From: Mycolicibacterium sp. P1-18
GTDB lineage: Bacteria; Actinomycetota; Actinomycetes; Mycobacteriales; Mycobacteriaceae
NCBI RefSeq assembly: GCF_008329535.1
Contig: NZ_NPKR01000001.1
Span: forward strand, 310,001-374,000
Reading direction: 5' to 3'
Length of the DNA: 64,000 nucleotides
Position 1 is the stretch's first letter, and each line of letters begins with the position of its first letter. The translations under genes were made by a program, and so were the position numbers. Under the pieces are notes generated by a model, which did not search any database, had not been told where the DNA came from, and saw nothing but the letters and a program-made list of their open reading frames with translations. Shown here one piece after another: positions 49,010 through 58,427 of this stretch.

Positions 49010-49549
49010 ATGGACGTGCGGTGGAAGGTCTTGAGCGTGCTCGCGGCGGGCACGTTCCTCGTCGGCTGCCAGTCGACGGTCCCCGGCAGCCCCGAACCCA
49101 ACGCCGGTAATCCGAGCGAACCCACCTTCCCCACGTCGACGCCGTCGCGGTCCAGCCCCACCCCGACGACCACGACGACCACCTCGGCCGTCGCCGCGCC
49201 GCCTCCGGCAGCCGAGACGCTGCCGCCGCAGAACGGCTACGTATTCATCACCACCAAGTCGGGCCAGACCCGCTGCCAGATCAACACTTCCGAGGTGGCG
49301 TGCGAGGCCCCGTTCACCAGTTCCCCGACGGTCGACGGCGCCCCGGCCAACGGCGTCCGGGTCACGGCCGACGGTCAGCTCAAGTGGGTGCTCGGCAATC
49401 TCGGCGACATCCCCGTCGTCCCCATCGACTACCGCACCTACACCGCGCAGGGCTGGACGATCGTCGCGACCGAGGACGGCACCCGCTTCACCAACGACGG
49501 CACCTCGCACGGAATGTTCGTCGCCATCGGCGGCGTCGACGCCTTCTAG
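49010..49549 (+). CDS. Putative lipoprotein, LpqJ-like
   Basis: A protein of about 179 residues with a lipoprotein signal (VLSVLAAGTFLVGC, Cys near residue 20), a disordered Pro/Thr linker (STPSRSSPTPTTTTTTSA) and a compact C-terminal domain with two Cys (RCQIN, VACEAP). Length and position near ini genes resemble M. tuberculosis lpqJ (Rv0344c), but zwf and five other genes lie between, so the name is tentative. ATG 49010 is preferred over TTG 49001. Confidence 0.82.
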   Translation: MDVRWKVLSVLAAGTFLVGCQSTVPGSPEPNAGNPSEPTFPTSTPSRSSPTPTTTTTTSAVAAPPPAAETLPPQNGYVFITTKSGQTRCQINTSEVACEAPFTSSPTVDGAPANGVRVTADGQLKWVLGNLGDIPVVPIDYRTYTAQGWTIVATEDGTRFTNDGTSHGMFVAIGGVDAF

Positions 49550-49587
49550 ACGTTTAGCCGAGGCGTCAAAGGGGGAAGACGCCAGCG

Positions 49588-51021
49588 GTGAACGCCCAGA
49601 ACAGCACGGCCACCGACCAACCGCGCCCCGGACCCCACGTCTTCGTGATCTTCGGTGCCACCGGCGATCTAGCCAAGCGCAAGCTGTTCCCAGGCCTGTA
49701 CCGGCTGGCGGCGGCGTCCCGGCTGCCCGAGGACTACGCGATCATCGGATCGGGCCGGCACTCGCCCGGCTCCGACGACGAGTTCCGCGACAAGGTCCGC
49801 GAAAGTCTCGAGGAGTTCGTCGATGACCTGGACGCCAAGGTCACCGACGACTTGTTGGGGCGGTTGAGCTTTCAGACCTCGGATGCCGACGACGGCAAGG
49901 ATCTGGCCGCGGCGGTCAAGAAGGCCCACGACGGCCTCGGCGACGACGCCCGCACACTGATCTACCTGTCGATCCCGCCGAAGGCCACCCAGGCGATGAT
50001 CGGCATGCTGGGTCGCGAACACCTCACCGACGACGCCCGCGTCGTAGTGGAGAAGCCCTTCGGCACCGACCTGGAGTCCTCCCGCGAACTCGACGCCGCG
50101 CTCAAGGACGTCATCAGCGAGGACCAGGTGTACCGGATCGACCACTTCCTGGGTAAGGAGGCGGTGCAGAACATCCTCGCGCTGCGCTTCGCGAACGGTT
50201 TGATCGAGCCGGCCTGGAACCGCGACCACGTCGTCTCCGTGCAGATCGACGTGCCCGAGACCCTGACCGCCGAGGGCCGGGGAGCGTTCTACGAGTCCAC
50301 GGGCTGCTTCCGCGACATGATCTCCACGCACCTGTGCCAGGTGCTCGGCTTCATCGCCATGGAGCCGCCCGTACACCTCGACCCGACCGCTCTCCGCAAC
50401 GAGAAGTCGAAGGTGTTCGCCGCGATGAAGCCGCTGGACCCCAAGCGCGTCGTCTTCGGCCAGTACGAGGGTTACCGCGACGAAGAGGGCGTCGCCGACG
50501 ACTCGAAGGTGGAGACCTTCGTCGCCCTGGAGGCCTTCGTCGACACCGAACGCTGGCAGGGCGTGCCGTTCCTGCTGCGCACCGGCAAGGCCCTCGGCGC
50601 CACCCGCCGTACCGTCACGCTGACCTTCCGCACTCCCCCGATGGGTCGCTTCGGCGACAGCGAGTACGGCCCCAACCAACTGACGCTGGAGCTGAGCGAC
50701 TCGCCGGAGTTCGGCGTCAGCCTGATGGCCAAGCGACCGGGACCGCGAATGGACTTGGTGCCGTTGACCTTTCATCTCGACATCGCCGAAGAGGATCCGG
50801 ACGACGTGCCGCTCGAGGCCTACGAACGGCTGCTGCTCGACGTGATGCGCGGCGACCAGACGCTGTTCACCAGGGCCGACGAGGTGGACCGGCTGTGGCA
50901 GATCTGCCAACCGGTTCTGGACAACCCCCCGCCGACGCTGCCGTACGCTCGCGGTTCGTGGGGCCCGGACGAGGCGATCGAGCTGGCAGGCCCGGAAGGG
51001 TGGCACCTGCCCGATGCCTGA
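49588..51021 (+). CDS. zwf: Glucose-6-phosphate 1-dehydrogenase
   Basis: A 477-residue enzyme that oxidises glucose-6-phosphate with NADP in the pentose phosphate pathway. The N-terminal coenzyme motif is [18 protein letters not shown], and the active-site block is [15 protein letters not shown], with the catalytic His further on. Starts with GTG 49588. It is followed, with an overlap of eight bases, by a GH15 enzyme, and then by an MDMPI-like protein and an LLM oxidoreductase. No opcA is seen beside it. Confidence 0.95.
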   Translation: MNAQNSTATDQPRPGPHVFVIFGATGDLAKRKLFPGLYRLAAASRLPEDYAIIGSGRHSPGSDDEFRDKVRESLEEFVDDLDAKVTDDLLGRLSFQTSDADDGKDLAAAVKKAHDGLGDDARTLIYLSIPPKATQAMIGMLGREHLTDDARVVVEKPFGTDLESSRELDAALKDVISEDQVYRIDHFLGKEAVQNILALRFANGLIEPAWNRDHVVSVQIDVPETLTAEGRGAFYESTGCFRDMISTHLCQVLGFIAMEPPVHLDPTALRNEKSKVFAAMKPLDPKRVVFGQYEGYRDEEGVADDSKVETFVALEAFVDTERWQGVPFLLRTGKALGATRRTVTLTFRTPPMGRFGDSEYGPNQLTLELSDSPEFGVSLMAKRPGPRMDLVPLTFHLDIAEEDPDDVPLEAYERLLLDVMRGDQTLFTRADEVDRLWQICQPVLDNPPPTLPYARGSWGPDEAIELAGPEGWHLPDA

Positions 51022-52846
51022 CGACTGGCCCGCCATCGCGGACCACGGACTGATCGGCGACCTGCGCACCTGCGCCCTGGTGGCCACCAACGGAACCATC
51101 GACTGGTTCTGCGCCCCGCGCTTCGACTCGCCGAGCGTCTTCGGCGCGATCCTGGACCCCGAGCAGGGCGGCAGCTGGACCCTCTCCCCCGCCGGGGAGG
51201 TGTCCCGCACCCAGCAGTTCTACTTTCCGGACACCGCCGTCCTGATCACCCGGTTCCTCACTCCCGACGGCGTCGCCGAGGTGCACGACTTCATGCCCGT
51301 GCTCGGGGCGGGCGATCCGGAGCATCGCCAACGCCTGGTCCGCCGCGTCAGCGGCGTCCGGGGCACCATTACCATGCGGATGTGCGTCGACGCCAGGCCC
51401 GATTACGGGCGCGAGCGATGCGTCGCCGAGGACAGCGGCGACGGCGTGCTGATCACCGGTGACGGCGTGCGCCTCGGCCTGGTGGCGTCCACCGACCTGT
51501 CCATCGAGGAGGGCGACGACAACACCCGGGTGAGCTCGGAAGTTCAACTCTCCCAAGGTGACAGCGCGCTGTTCGTCCTCGAGATGCTCGACGGGGACGA
51601 TCGGCCGTCGAGCAATGCGGTCGACCTGACCGACGATCTGCTCGACGCCACGACGTCGTACTGGCGGTCCTGGTTGCGCCAGTCGCGCTACGTGGGCCGC
51701 TGGCGTGAGATGGTGCACCGCTCGGCGATCACCCTCAAGCTGCTCACCCACGAACCGACCGGCGCCGTGATCGCCGCGCCCACCACCAGCATCCCGGAAT
51801 TCATTGGGGGAAGCCGAAACTGGGACTACCGCTACGTGTGGGTCCGCGACGCCGGCTTCAGCCTGTACGCCCTGCTGCGCCTCGGCTTCACCGACGAGGC
51901 CCGCGCGTTCATCGGCTGGCTGTCCGAACGGCTGGGCGACGAACGCCAGCAGAAGGACGGCATCGGACCGTTGCGGGTGCTCTACGACATCGACGGCAAC
52001 CGCCCCGTCGAGGAGACCGAACTCGACCATCTGCGCGGGTACCGCGACTCCAAGCCGGTGCGCATCGGCAACGCCGCGGTCGACCAGCTGCAGCTCGACA
52101 TCTACGGCGAGCTCATCGACTCGATCTACCTGTTCAACAAGTACGGCGCCGGGATCAGCAGCGACGCCTGGGACGACGTCGTCAAGGTCATCGACTGGGT
52201 GATGGAGAACTGGGACCGCGACGACGCAGGCATGTGGGAGGTGCGCGGCGACCACCGCGCCTACACGACGTCGCGCCTGTTCTGCTGGGTCGCCCTGGAG
52301 CGCACCATCCGCATCGCCCGCCAGCGCGGACTGCCCGGCGACATCGGCGCGTGGTCGAAGACGCGCGACGACGTCTACGACCGCATCATGTCGCACTCCT
52401 GGAACCCCGACCTGCAGGCCTTCACCCAGGCTGAGCGCGGCACCGAACTCGACGCCGGCGTGCTGCTGATGCCGATGGTCAAGTTCCTCTCCCCGGCCGA
52501 CCCCAAGTTCCTCTCCACGCTCGAGGCGGTCGAGAAGGACCTGGTCACCGACACGCTGGTGTTCCGCTACTCGCCGGAGACCGACGGCCTCGACGGCGCC
52601 GAGGGCACGTTCTCGCTGTGCTCGTTCTGGTACGTCGAGGCGCTGACGCGGGCGGGCCGCCACGACGACGCGCAGCTGGCCCTGGAGAAGATGTTCACCT
52701 ACGCCAACCACGTCGGCCTCTACGCCGAGCAGGTCAGCGCGACCGGCGACCAGGTCGGCAACTTCCCGCAGGCGTTCACCCACTTCGCACTCATCAGCGC
52801 GGCGATCAACCTCGATCGTGCGCTCGACACAGGAGGCAGCTCGTGA
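51014..52846 (+). CDS. Glycoside hydrolase family 15 (glucoamylase/trehalase-like)
   Basis: A 610-residue (alpha/alpha)6-barrel hydrolase. The N-terminal [20 protein letters not shown] and [20 protein letters not shown] blocks are family hallmarks, with [14 protein letters not shown] for the active-site region. The C-terminal [20 protein letters not shown] also fits. In mycobacteria a protein of this family is a trehalase, so either trehalose or alpha-glucan is plausible. No signal peptide. It overlaps zwf and yields glucose, which would feed Zwf after phosphorylation. Confidence 0.9.
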   Translation: MPDDWPAIADHGLIGDLRTCALVATNGTIDWFCAPRFDSPSVFGAILDPEQGGSWTLSPAGEVSRTQQFYFPDTAVLITRFLTPDGVAEVHDFMPVLGAGDPEHRQRLVRRVSGVRGTITMRMCVDARPDYGRERCVAEDSGDGVLITGDGVRLGLVASTDLSIEEGDDNTRVSSEVQLSQGDSALFVLEMLDGDDRPSSNAVDLTDDLLDATTSYWRSWLRQSRYVGRWREMVHRSAITLKLLTHEPTGAVIAAPTTSIPEFIGGSRNWDYRYVWVRDAGFSLYALLRLGFTDEARAFIGWLSERLGDERQQKDGIGPLRVLYDIDGNRPVEETELDHLRGYRDSKPVRIGNAAVDQLQLDIYGELIDSIYLFNKYGAGISSDAWDDVVKVIDWVMENWDRDDAGMWEVRGDHRAYTTSRLFCWVALERTIRIARQRGLPGDIGAWSKTRDDVYDRIMSHSWNPDLQAFTQAERGTELDAGVLLMPMVKFLSPADPKFLSTLEAVEKDLVTDTLVFRYSPETDGLDGAEGTFSLCSFWYVEALTRAGRHDDAQLALEKMFTYANHVGLYAEQVSATGDQVGNFPQAFTHFALISAAINLDRALDTGGSS

Positions 52847-53466
52847 CAGTCGCCCAGCAGGAGCGCGCCGCGCTCGTCACCACCATGCGCGGCGCAGGCC
52901 CCGAACAGCCGACGCTGTGCGGGGATTGGACCACCCGCGACCTCGCCGCCCACCTGGTCATCAGGGAACGCCGGCTCGACGCCGCACCGGGCATCCTGGT
53001 GCCGAAGTTCGCGGGCTACACCGAGCGGGTGCAGAACCAGGTGGCCGCCGAGAACGACTGGAACGTGCTGCTCGACCAGATCGCGTCGGGCCCGCCGCTG
53101 CTGTCGCCGTTCAAGCTGCTCGACCCCTTCGTCAACGTCGCCGAGATGTTCATCCACCACGAGGACGTCCGACGCGCCGTACCCGGTTGGGAGCCAAGGG
53201 AACTCGACGCGGCGACGACGTCGTCGCTGGCGAGGCAGGTCAGCCTGATGTCGCGGATGACGATGTCGAAGACGCCGGCGCGGGTGACGCTGAAGACGCC
53301 CGACGGCACCACGTTGACCACCGTCGGCAAGGGCCCCGCCGTCACGGTGACGGGCGAACCCGGCGAGTTGCTGATGTTCATCTCCGGCCGCGATCAAGCC
53401 AAGCTGACCTTCACCGGAGACGACGCCGCCGTGCAGGCGGTGCGCGACGGCGACCGCGGGCTCTAG
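52843..53466 (+). CDS. Maleylpyruvate-isomerase/DinB-like metal-binding protein
   Basis: A 207-residue four-helix-bundle protein of the mycothiol-dependent MDMPI/DinB superfamily. The motif LCGDWTTRDLAAHLVIRERR gives the N-terminal metal His, and MFIHHEDVRRA the others. The C-terminal part (about 130-207) is a beta domain (TLKTPDGTTLTTVGKG). Members use or protect mycothiol, but the reaction is unknown. The start is GTG 52843, overlapping the GH15 stop (GTGA). Confidence 0.82.
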   Translation: MTVAQQERAALVTTMRGAGPEQPTLCGDWTTRDLAAHLVIRERRLDAAPGILVPKFAGYTERVQNQVAAENDWNVLLDQIASGPPLLSPFKLLDPFVNVAEMFIHHEDVRRAVPGWEPRELDAATTSSLARQVSLMSRMTMSKTPARVTLKTPDGTTLTTVGKGPAVTVTGEPGELLMFISGRDQAKLTFTGDDAAVQAVRDGDRGL

Positions 53467-53484
53467 GCAACTAGGCTCTCCGGT

Positions 53485-54417
53485 ATGGACTTCCGCGTAT
53501 TCGTCGAACCGCAGCAGGGCGCCACGTATGCCGACCAGCTGGCCGTGGCCAAGACCGCCGAGGCGGCCGGCTACTCGGCCTTCTTCCGGTCCGACCACTA
53601 CCTGGCGATGTCGGGCGACGGCATGCCGGGACCGACGGATTCCTGGGTGACCCTCGGTGGCATCGCACGCGAGACGTCGACGATTCGGCTCGGCACCATG
53701 GTCACCTCCGCCACGTTCCGCCACCCCGGCGTGCTGGCCATCTCCGTCGCCCAGGTCGACGAGATGAGTGGCGGCCGTGTGGACCTCGGTCTCGGCGCGG
53801 GCTGGTTCGAGGCCGAACACGAGGCCTATGCCATTCCGTTCCCGCCCCTCGGCGAGCGGTTCGAACGCCTCGGTGAGCAACTCGACATCCTGACCGGGTT
53901 CTGGAGCACCCCGGTCGGCGAGACCTACGACTACGCCGGGAAGCACTACACGGTCAAGGAGTCACCCGCCCTGCCCAAGCCCACGCAGTCGCCCTACCCG
54001 CCGATCATCATCGGCGGCGGCGGGCCCAAGCGCACCCCGGCCCTGACGGCGAAGTACGCCTCCGAGTTCAACATCCCGTTCGTCGACCTGGAGACGCTGA
54101 AGACGCAGTACGGCCGCGTCGCGGCGGCGGTCGCCGACGCCGGCCGCGCGCCCGACTCGCTGACGTACTCGGCGGCCTTCGTGGTGTGCGCCGGGCGCGA
54201 CGACGCCGAGGTGGCGGCCCGGGCCGCGGTGATCGGTCGCGACCTCGACGATCTGCGCAGCAGTTCGCCGCTGGTGGGCACCCCCGGGGAAATCGCGGAC
54301 AAGCTGGATCCATTCGCCGAGGCCGGCGTGCAGCGGGTCTACCTCCAGGTCCTCGACCAGTCCGATCTCGACCACGTCGAGTTCTTCGCCGCCGAGGTCA
54401 TCCCGCAACTGGGCTGA
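53485..54417 (+). CDS. LLM-class F420-dependent oxidoreductase
   Basis: A 310-residue TIM-barrel enzyme. MDFRVFVEPQQGATYADQL, SAFFRSDHYLAMSGDGMPG, GTMVTSATFRHPGVLAISVA and GRVDLGLGAGWFEAEHEAY are typical of this LLM branch. It should use F420 or FMN. It is 18 bp after the MDMPI-like gene, so zwf-GH15-MDMPI-LLM may be one operon. This is the second LLM gene in the window and is only distantly related to the first. Confidence 0.87.
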   Translation: MDFRVFVEPQQGATYADQLAVAKTAEAAGYSAFFRSDHYLAMSGDGMPGPTDSWVTLGGIARETSTIRLGTMVTSATFRHPGVLAISVAQVDEMSGGRVDLGLGAGWFEAEHEAYAIPFPPLGERFERLGEQLDILTGFWSTPVGETYDYAGKHYTVKESPALPKPTQSPYPPIIIGGGGPKRTPALTAKYASEFNIPFVDLETLKTQYGRVAAAVADAGRAPDSLTYSAAFVVCAGRDDAEVAARAAVIGRDLDDLRSSSPLVGTPGEIADKLDPFAEAGVQRVYLQVLDQSDLDHVEFFAAEVIPQLG

Positions 54418-54456
54418 CCCCGGCCGCCACGATCCCACGCGGCTACCATCAACCCC

Positions 54457-54891
54457 GTGACGGACGCCGACCACGACGAGGACGAGCGGCCGTGGCACGA
54501 GCGAACGTCGACCGTCGTCGGAGCCAGCGTGGGCGCCATCGCGATCATCGGCGTCCTGTACCTGCTCATCTCGTACATGGTCGGCGGTTCCGACGAGCCG
54601 GGGTCCGACCAGCAGTACTACCCGGCCCCCAGCTTCTCCGACCGCAGTGCCGCGTCCACGACGTCGAGCACCAGCACCGAGACGATCACCAGCACCAGTC
54701 CGCCGGTCACCACCGACATCAACCCCGGCGACACGACCACCAGCAGCAGCACCGACACCACGTCGTCCACGCCCACCACCACGTCGTTCGACCCGTCCAA
54801 CCTGCCGCGGACCCGGGCGTCGACGACCTACAGCGACGGCCGTCAGCGGCCGCGACTCAACGAGACGCGCACGCTGTACCCCAGGCCCTGA
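54457..54891 (+). CDS. Single-pass membrane protein with Ser/Thr-rich extracytoplasmic tail
   Basis: A 144-residue protein: acidic cytoplasmic N-terminus (TDADHDEDERPWHERTS), one membrane helix (VGASVGAIAIIGVLYLLISY, about 22-41), then a disordered tail of about 95 residues dominated by Ser, Thr and Pro, a likely target for O-mannosylation. Starts with GTG 54457. It is convergent to iniC (82-bp gap). Function unknown. The Thr-rich tail resembles in style that of the Hsp70-like protein at 60.6 kb. Confidence 0.78.
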   Translation: MTDADHDEDERPWHERTSTVVGASVGAIAIIGVLYLLISYMVGGSDEPGSDQQYYPAPSFSDRSAASTTSSTSTETITSTSPPVTTDINPGDTTTSSSTDTTSSTPTTTSFDPSNLPRTRASTTYSDGRQRPRLNETRTLYPRP

Positions 54892-54973
54892 CCCGTCGAG
54901 TGCACGCTTGTCGTACGCGTCGCCCGAGTAACCCCGTAAACAACCGTGCAGTCGGCGAGGGTTGCAGCAGCGG

Positions 54974-56467
54974 TCAGCGGCCCTGGGCGGCGAAGTCGGC
55001 CACCATCGCCTCGGCGCTGCGGACCGCGGCGCGGCACGCCCTGGTGGTGAACGGGTCGTTGAGCGGATGGTCGGCACGCCGCCGCCAGCGTTGGGCCGCC
55101 GAGAACGCCGCCCGCGGGCCGTCATACGGCGCGTCGGGGTGCAGGCCCAGGCGGCTGGCGGCGTCGGTGCCGGAGCCACCGATGATGCGGCGCAGCGACA
55201 CCATTTCGTCGTCGTTCAGAGTCGTTGGGCGCGAACGCAACTGGCTCAGCAGGCGGAGCTCCTCGAACGCGTGGGTGTCGGCCAGCAGCGGTTCGATGTC
55301 GGCGAGGATGAAGGGCGTGGCGTAGATCGGGTTGTCCTCGACCACCCGGCGCAGGGACAGCAGCGCGGTGTGCGCCTTGAGCAGGTCCGACCGCTGGGCG
55401 AACTGCTGGTCGATCACGTCGCGCAGCGCGACCAACCCGCTGCGCTCGAGCAGCTCGTCGGCCAGGGCGACGGAGTCGGAGATGCCGGCCCGCAGCACCG
55501 CGATGGAGATCCGGATGCCGAACATGCCGAACCGCTCCAGCAGGGCGGCGCGGGTGGCGGCGTCGACGGGCAGCGACGCGTCCTCCCGGACGAACCGGTC
55601 CACCGACAGCATCGCCTTGGCCAGCTCGCCCGAGTCCACCGCAGACAGCTTCTCCAGCGCGACGAACTCGCTCTGCCGCAACGTCCGCGCGGTCAGCGCG
55701 AGCAATCCCGACACCGGCACCACGGCCTGGCAGATGCCCGTCTTGTCCATCTCGGCGGTGAACCGGGTGGCGACGTCCTTGGCGGAGAGCATCGCGTCGA
55801 TGCGGCCTGCGCCGATCTCGTCGGCGCGCGACGCCACCCCGATCACGCCGAGTGCCCCCGCGGACCCGCCGACGAGGGTGCCGATCTGCTTGAGCAACCC
55901 GATGTCGGTGGCGTTCAGCGTGCGCAGCAGGAAGACCACGGCGTCCACGCGCGGCACCCCGTCGTCGGGCACCAGCAGGCGCAGCGTGCGCTCGGAGACG
56001 TCGCGTGACAGCGACGACGTGCCGGGCGTGTCGATGATGGTGGTGTCGACGAGCTCGGCGGCCGGCCATTCGACGTCGAGGTCGAGGACGTCGTCGGGGT
56101 CCAGGCTGGCGAAGTCGAACGTCAGCCCCCGGTCGCCGGGGTCGCGCGCGATGGGGACGTTGGACCGTCGGCCGCCACGGTGGTTGGCCGTCACCTTGGG
56201 GGTCGGCCCGTTGCGGAACCACGTCACGATGCGGGTGGCCTCGGTGGCGTCGGTCGGGGCGATGTCCTCGCCGACCAGCGCGTTGACCAGCGTCGACTTG
56301 CCCGCCTTCAGCGTCCCCGCGAGCGCGATGCGGATGGGCTGGTTGAGGCGCCTGCCGATCCAGTCCAGTTCGTGGTGCACGTCGGCCCGCTCCCGGTAGG
56401 CGGGGTCGTTCCGGTAGGCCTGGATGGTGCCGCCAAGGATCGCGCGCACTCGATCGCTGGTGCTCAT
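54974..56467 (-). CDS. iniC: IniC dynamin-like GTPase
   Basis: A 497-residue bacterial dynamin-like protein, third gene of the isoniazid-inducible operon. The G1 motif AGTLKAGKSTLVNALVGED (residues 50-68) and G3 IIDTPGTSSLSRD are intact; a G4-like SRADE is present. It is shorter than IniA and has no obvious membrane helix. Known from M. tuberculosis: iniBAC is induced by cell-wall inhibitors and Ini dynamins act in membrane fission or repair. The start is ATG 56467, 36 bp after iniA stops. Confidence 0.93.
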   Translation of the reverse strand: MSTSDRVRAILGGTIQAYRNDPAYRERADVHHELDWIGRRLNQPIRIALAGTLKAGKSTLVNALVGEDIAPTDATEATRIVTWFRNGPTPKVTANHRGGRRSNVPIARDPGDRGLTFDFASLDPDDVLDLDVEWPAAELVDTTIIDTPGTSSLSRDVSERTLRLLVPDDGVPRVDAVVFLLRTLNATDIGLLKQIGTLVGGSAGALGVIGVASRADEIGAGRIDAMLSAKDVATRFTAEMDKTGICQAVVPVSGLLALTARTLRQSEFVALEKLSAVDSGELAKAMLSVDRFVREDASLPVDAATRAALLERFGMFGIRISIAVLRAGISDSVALADELLERSGLVALRDVIDQQFAQRSDLLKAHTALLSLRRVVEDNPIYATPFILADIEPLLADTHAFEELRLLSQLRSRPTTLNDDEMVSLRRIIGGSGTDAASRLGLHPDAPYDGPRAAFSAAQRWRRRADHPLNDPFTTRACRAAVRSAEAMVADFAAQGR

Positions 56468-56502
56468 GTCGGTTGCCCAGCTTAGTGACCGTTGCCGGGA
56501 AC

Positions 56503-58344
56503 CTACGTAGCGACCGCTTCCGGCCGCGGCGAGAGGTTGACGGCGTGTTCGGTGACCTGTCGCAGGATGTTGAGCCGGCGCTCCAGTTCACGGACCCGCG
56601 TGTCGCGTTCGTCCATCTCCATCTTGGCCGCGGTGAGGGAGGCCTGAAGCGACTCGTTCAGGGAGCGGGTGGTCTGGTTGGCGATCTCGCGGTAGTGGTC
56701 CCGAAGCTGGCGCTGCACGCCCTTGAGCCGGTCGCGCGATTCCTTGCTGACCACGAAGGAGACGTCGTCGACGAACTTGCGGACGTTGGTCTTGGCTTCG
56801 TTGCGCACCCGGAGCATGCGGTTCTCCATGTCCTCCTTGTACGCCTTGCGGCCCAGCAGCAGTCCCGCCCCCAGCGACAGCGGGTTGAACATCCCGAGGC
56901 CGGCGAACGAGGTGAGCATGCCGAACATCAGGACGCCGCCGTAGGACCCCCGCATGCCGGTGACGACCTTGTGGCCCTTGCCAATTGGCTTGGCCTCCAG
57001 CCGGCTGAGCGACTTCATGTCACCGAAGCCGGCGCCCATGTCGCGGGCGTTGAGCTGCGGCATCTTGACGGCGTCGAGTCCGGCCTCCATGAAGGTGCGG
57101 CCCACCTCCTGGGCGAGCGCCTCGGCCCGCTGGTAGGCCCAGACGAAGTTGTCGCCGACGGCGGTGGCGATGGCGTTCTCCAACTCGGCGCCGATCTCGG
57201 CCCAGTGCTGCGTCGGGTCGACCTTGTCGATCTCGCGCTCGCTGTGCTGGGTGATGGCGCGGAAGCGGGCGCGCAGGTCGTGGTCGACGTCCGCGGTCAG
57301 GTCGTTGATGCCGTCGTTGAGCACCTGCTGCCACAACGCGGTGTGCTGCAGCGCGTCCTGCGCCTCCTGCTTGCGGCGTTCCAGGTCGGCGTTCAGGGCG
57401 TCGCGGGCCTCGGGATCGTTGATCGACGACAACTCCGTCTCGACGGTCATCGTCAGGTGTTCGGCCGCGGACCTGACCTCGGCGAGCACCTGGTCGCGGA
57501 TCCGGTCGTTCTCGCGGCTGAGCACCTTCTCGCTGAGGAACTTCACGATCGCCGGGAAGTTGGACTCCTCGTTGAGTTCCTTGTCGTTCGTCGCGATCGC
57601 GTGAGACCGCAGCACCGAAGAGACTGGAGTCACCGGGACGTCCACGCCGGCCCGCCGCAGGTGCGCGACGTTGGCCGCGACGATCTCACGCCAGTGCGGG
57701 TAGAGGTCTGTCTTGGTCGCGAGAATGGTTGCCACCGGGCAGATCTCGACGGCCTGGCGGATGAACGTCATCTCGGGTTCGGTGAATTCCTGGCTGGTGT
57801 CGCTCACCATCAGCACCGCGTCGGCGTCGGGCAGCAGCCCCAGCGTGGCCGACAGGTGCGGCTGGCCATGACCGCCGACGCCGGGGGTGTCGACGAACGC
57901 CAGGCCGTTCTTCAGCAGCGGGCTGGGTGCGGTGACCTCGACGCGCAACACCTCGCGCCCGCCGGCCTGCGGGGCCCGGCGAAGGTCGTTGCGGACGTCG
58001 GCCATCGGGATCTCGACCCTCTCCGGCTCGGCCCCCTCGCCGCGCGCGACGATCAGCCGCGCCGTGGCCTCGTCGCCGTAGGAGACGACGGTCGCCATCG
58101 TGGTGGTCTCGTCGTCGCCGACGCGGGCGACGGGCACGTTGAGCAGCGAGTTGAGCAGTTGGCTCTTGCCCTGCTTGAGCTGGCCGGCGATGACCACGCG
58201 CACCTGGGGGTCGCTGATGCGCTCCTTGGCCGTGGCGAGTCGCTCGACCAGGTCGCCGCGGTCGTAGGCCTCGGCGATCTTGGTGCTGTGGTCGATCAAC
58301 TCGACGATGACCTTCACTTTGCGAGGGTCGTTCGGTTGGGTCAT
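56503..58344 (-). CDS. iniA: IniA dynamin-like GTPase
   Basis: A 613-residue dynamin-like GTPase that binds and remodels membranes. P-loop VIAGQLKQGKSQ (52-63), G2 Thr in DETTTMATVVSYG, G3 AFVDTPGVGGHGQPH and G4 ATKTDLYPHW are all present. A hydrophobic paddle (GGVLMFGMLTSFAGLGMF, then NPLSLGAGLLLG) near 470-510 would insert in the membrane. The C-terminal helix (RVRELERRLNILRQV) is a coiled coil. It is preceded by 83 bp containing two hairpins that separate it from iniB. Confidence 0.95.
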   Translation of the reverse strand: MTQPNDPRKVKVIVELIDHSTKIAEAYDRGDLVERLATAKERISDPQVRVVIAGQLKQGKSQLLNSLLNVPVARVGDDETTTMATVVSYGDEATARLIVARGEGAEPERVEIPMADVRNDLRRAPQAGGREVLRVEVTAPSPLLKNGLAFVDTPGVGGHGQPHLSATLGLLPDADAVLMVSDTSQEFTEPEMTFIRQAVEICPVATILATKTDLYPHWREIVAANVAHLRRAGVDVPVTPVSSVLRSHAIATNDKELNEESNFPAIVKFLSEKVLSRENDRIRDQVLAEVRSAAEHLTMTVETELSSINDPEARDALNADLERRKQEAQDALQHTALWQQVLNDGINDLTADVDHDLRARFRAITQHSEREIDKVDPTQHWAEIGAELENAIATAVGDNFVWAYQRAEALAQEVGRTFMEAGLDAVKMPQLNARDMGAGFGDMKSLSRLEAKPIGKGHKVVTGMRGSYGGVLMFGMLTSFAGLGMFNPLSLGAGLLLGRKAYKEDMENRMLRVRNEAKTNVRKFVDDVSFVVSKESRDRLKGVQRQLRDHYREIANQTTRSLNESLQASLTAAKMEMDERDTRVRELERRLNILRQVTEHAVNLSPRPEAVAT

Positions 58345-58364
58345 CTCATCCTCTTCCGCCGCGG

Positions 58365-58414
58365 TCCACGGTAGGCGTGGAACTGGCGGGGACCCCTAGT
58401 GGAGTCCCCGCCAG
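58365..58414 (-). terminator. Tandem hairpins between iniB and iniA
   Basis: CTGGCGGGGAC (58383-58393) pairs exactly with 58404-58414, and next to it TCCACG (58365-58370) pairs with CGTGGA (58376-58381). On the transcript the strong hairpin comes directly after the iniB stop (58428), and the weak one before the iniA ribosome site. No U-tract follows, so this may be a partial terminator or an mRNA-stabilising 3' end that lets iniB exceed iniA. Confidence 0.6.
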
Positions 58415-58427
58415 CCCCGGTGGTCGA

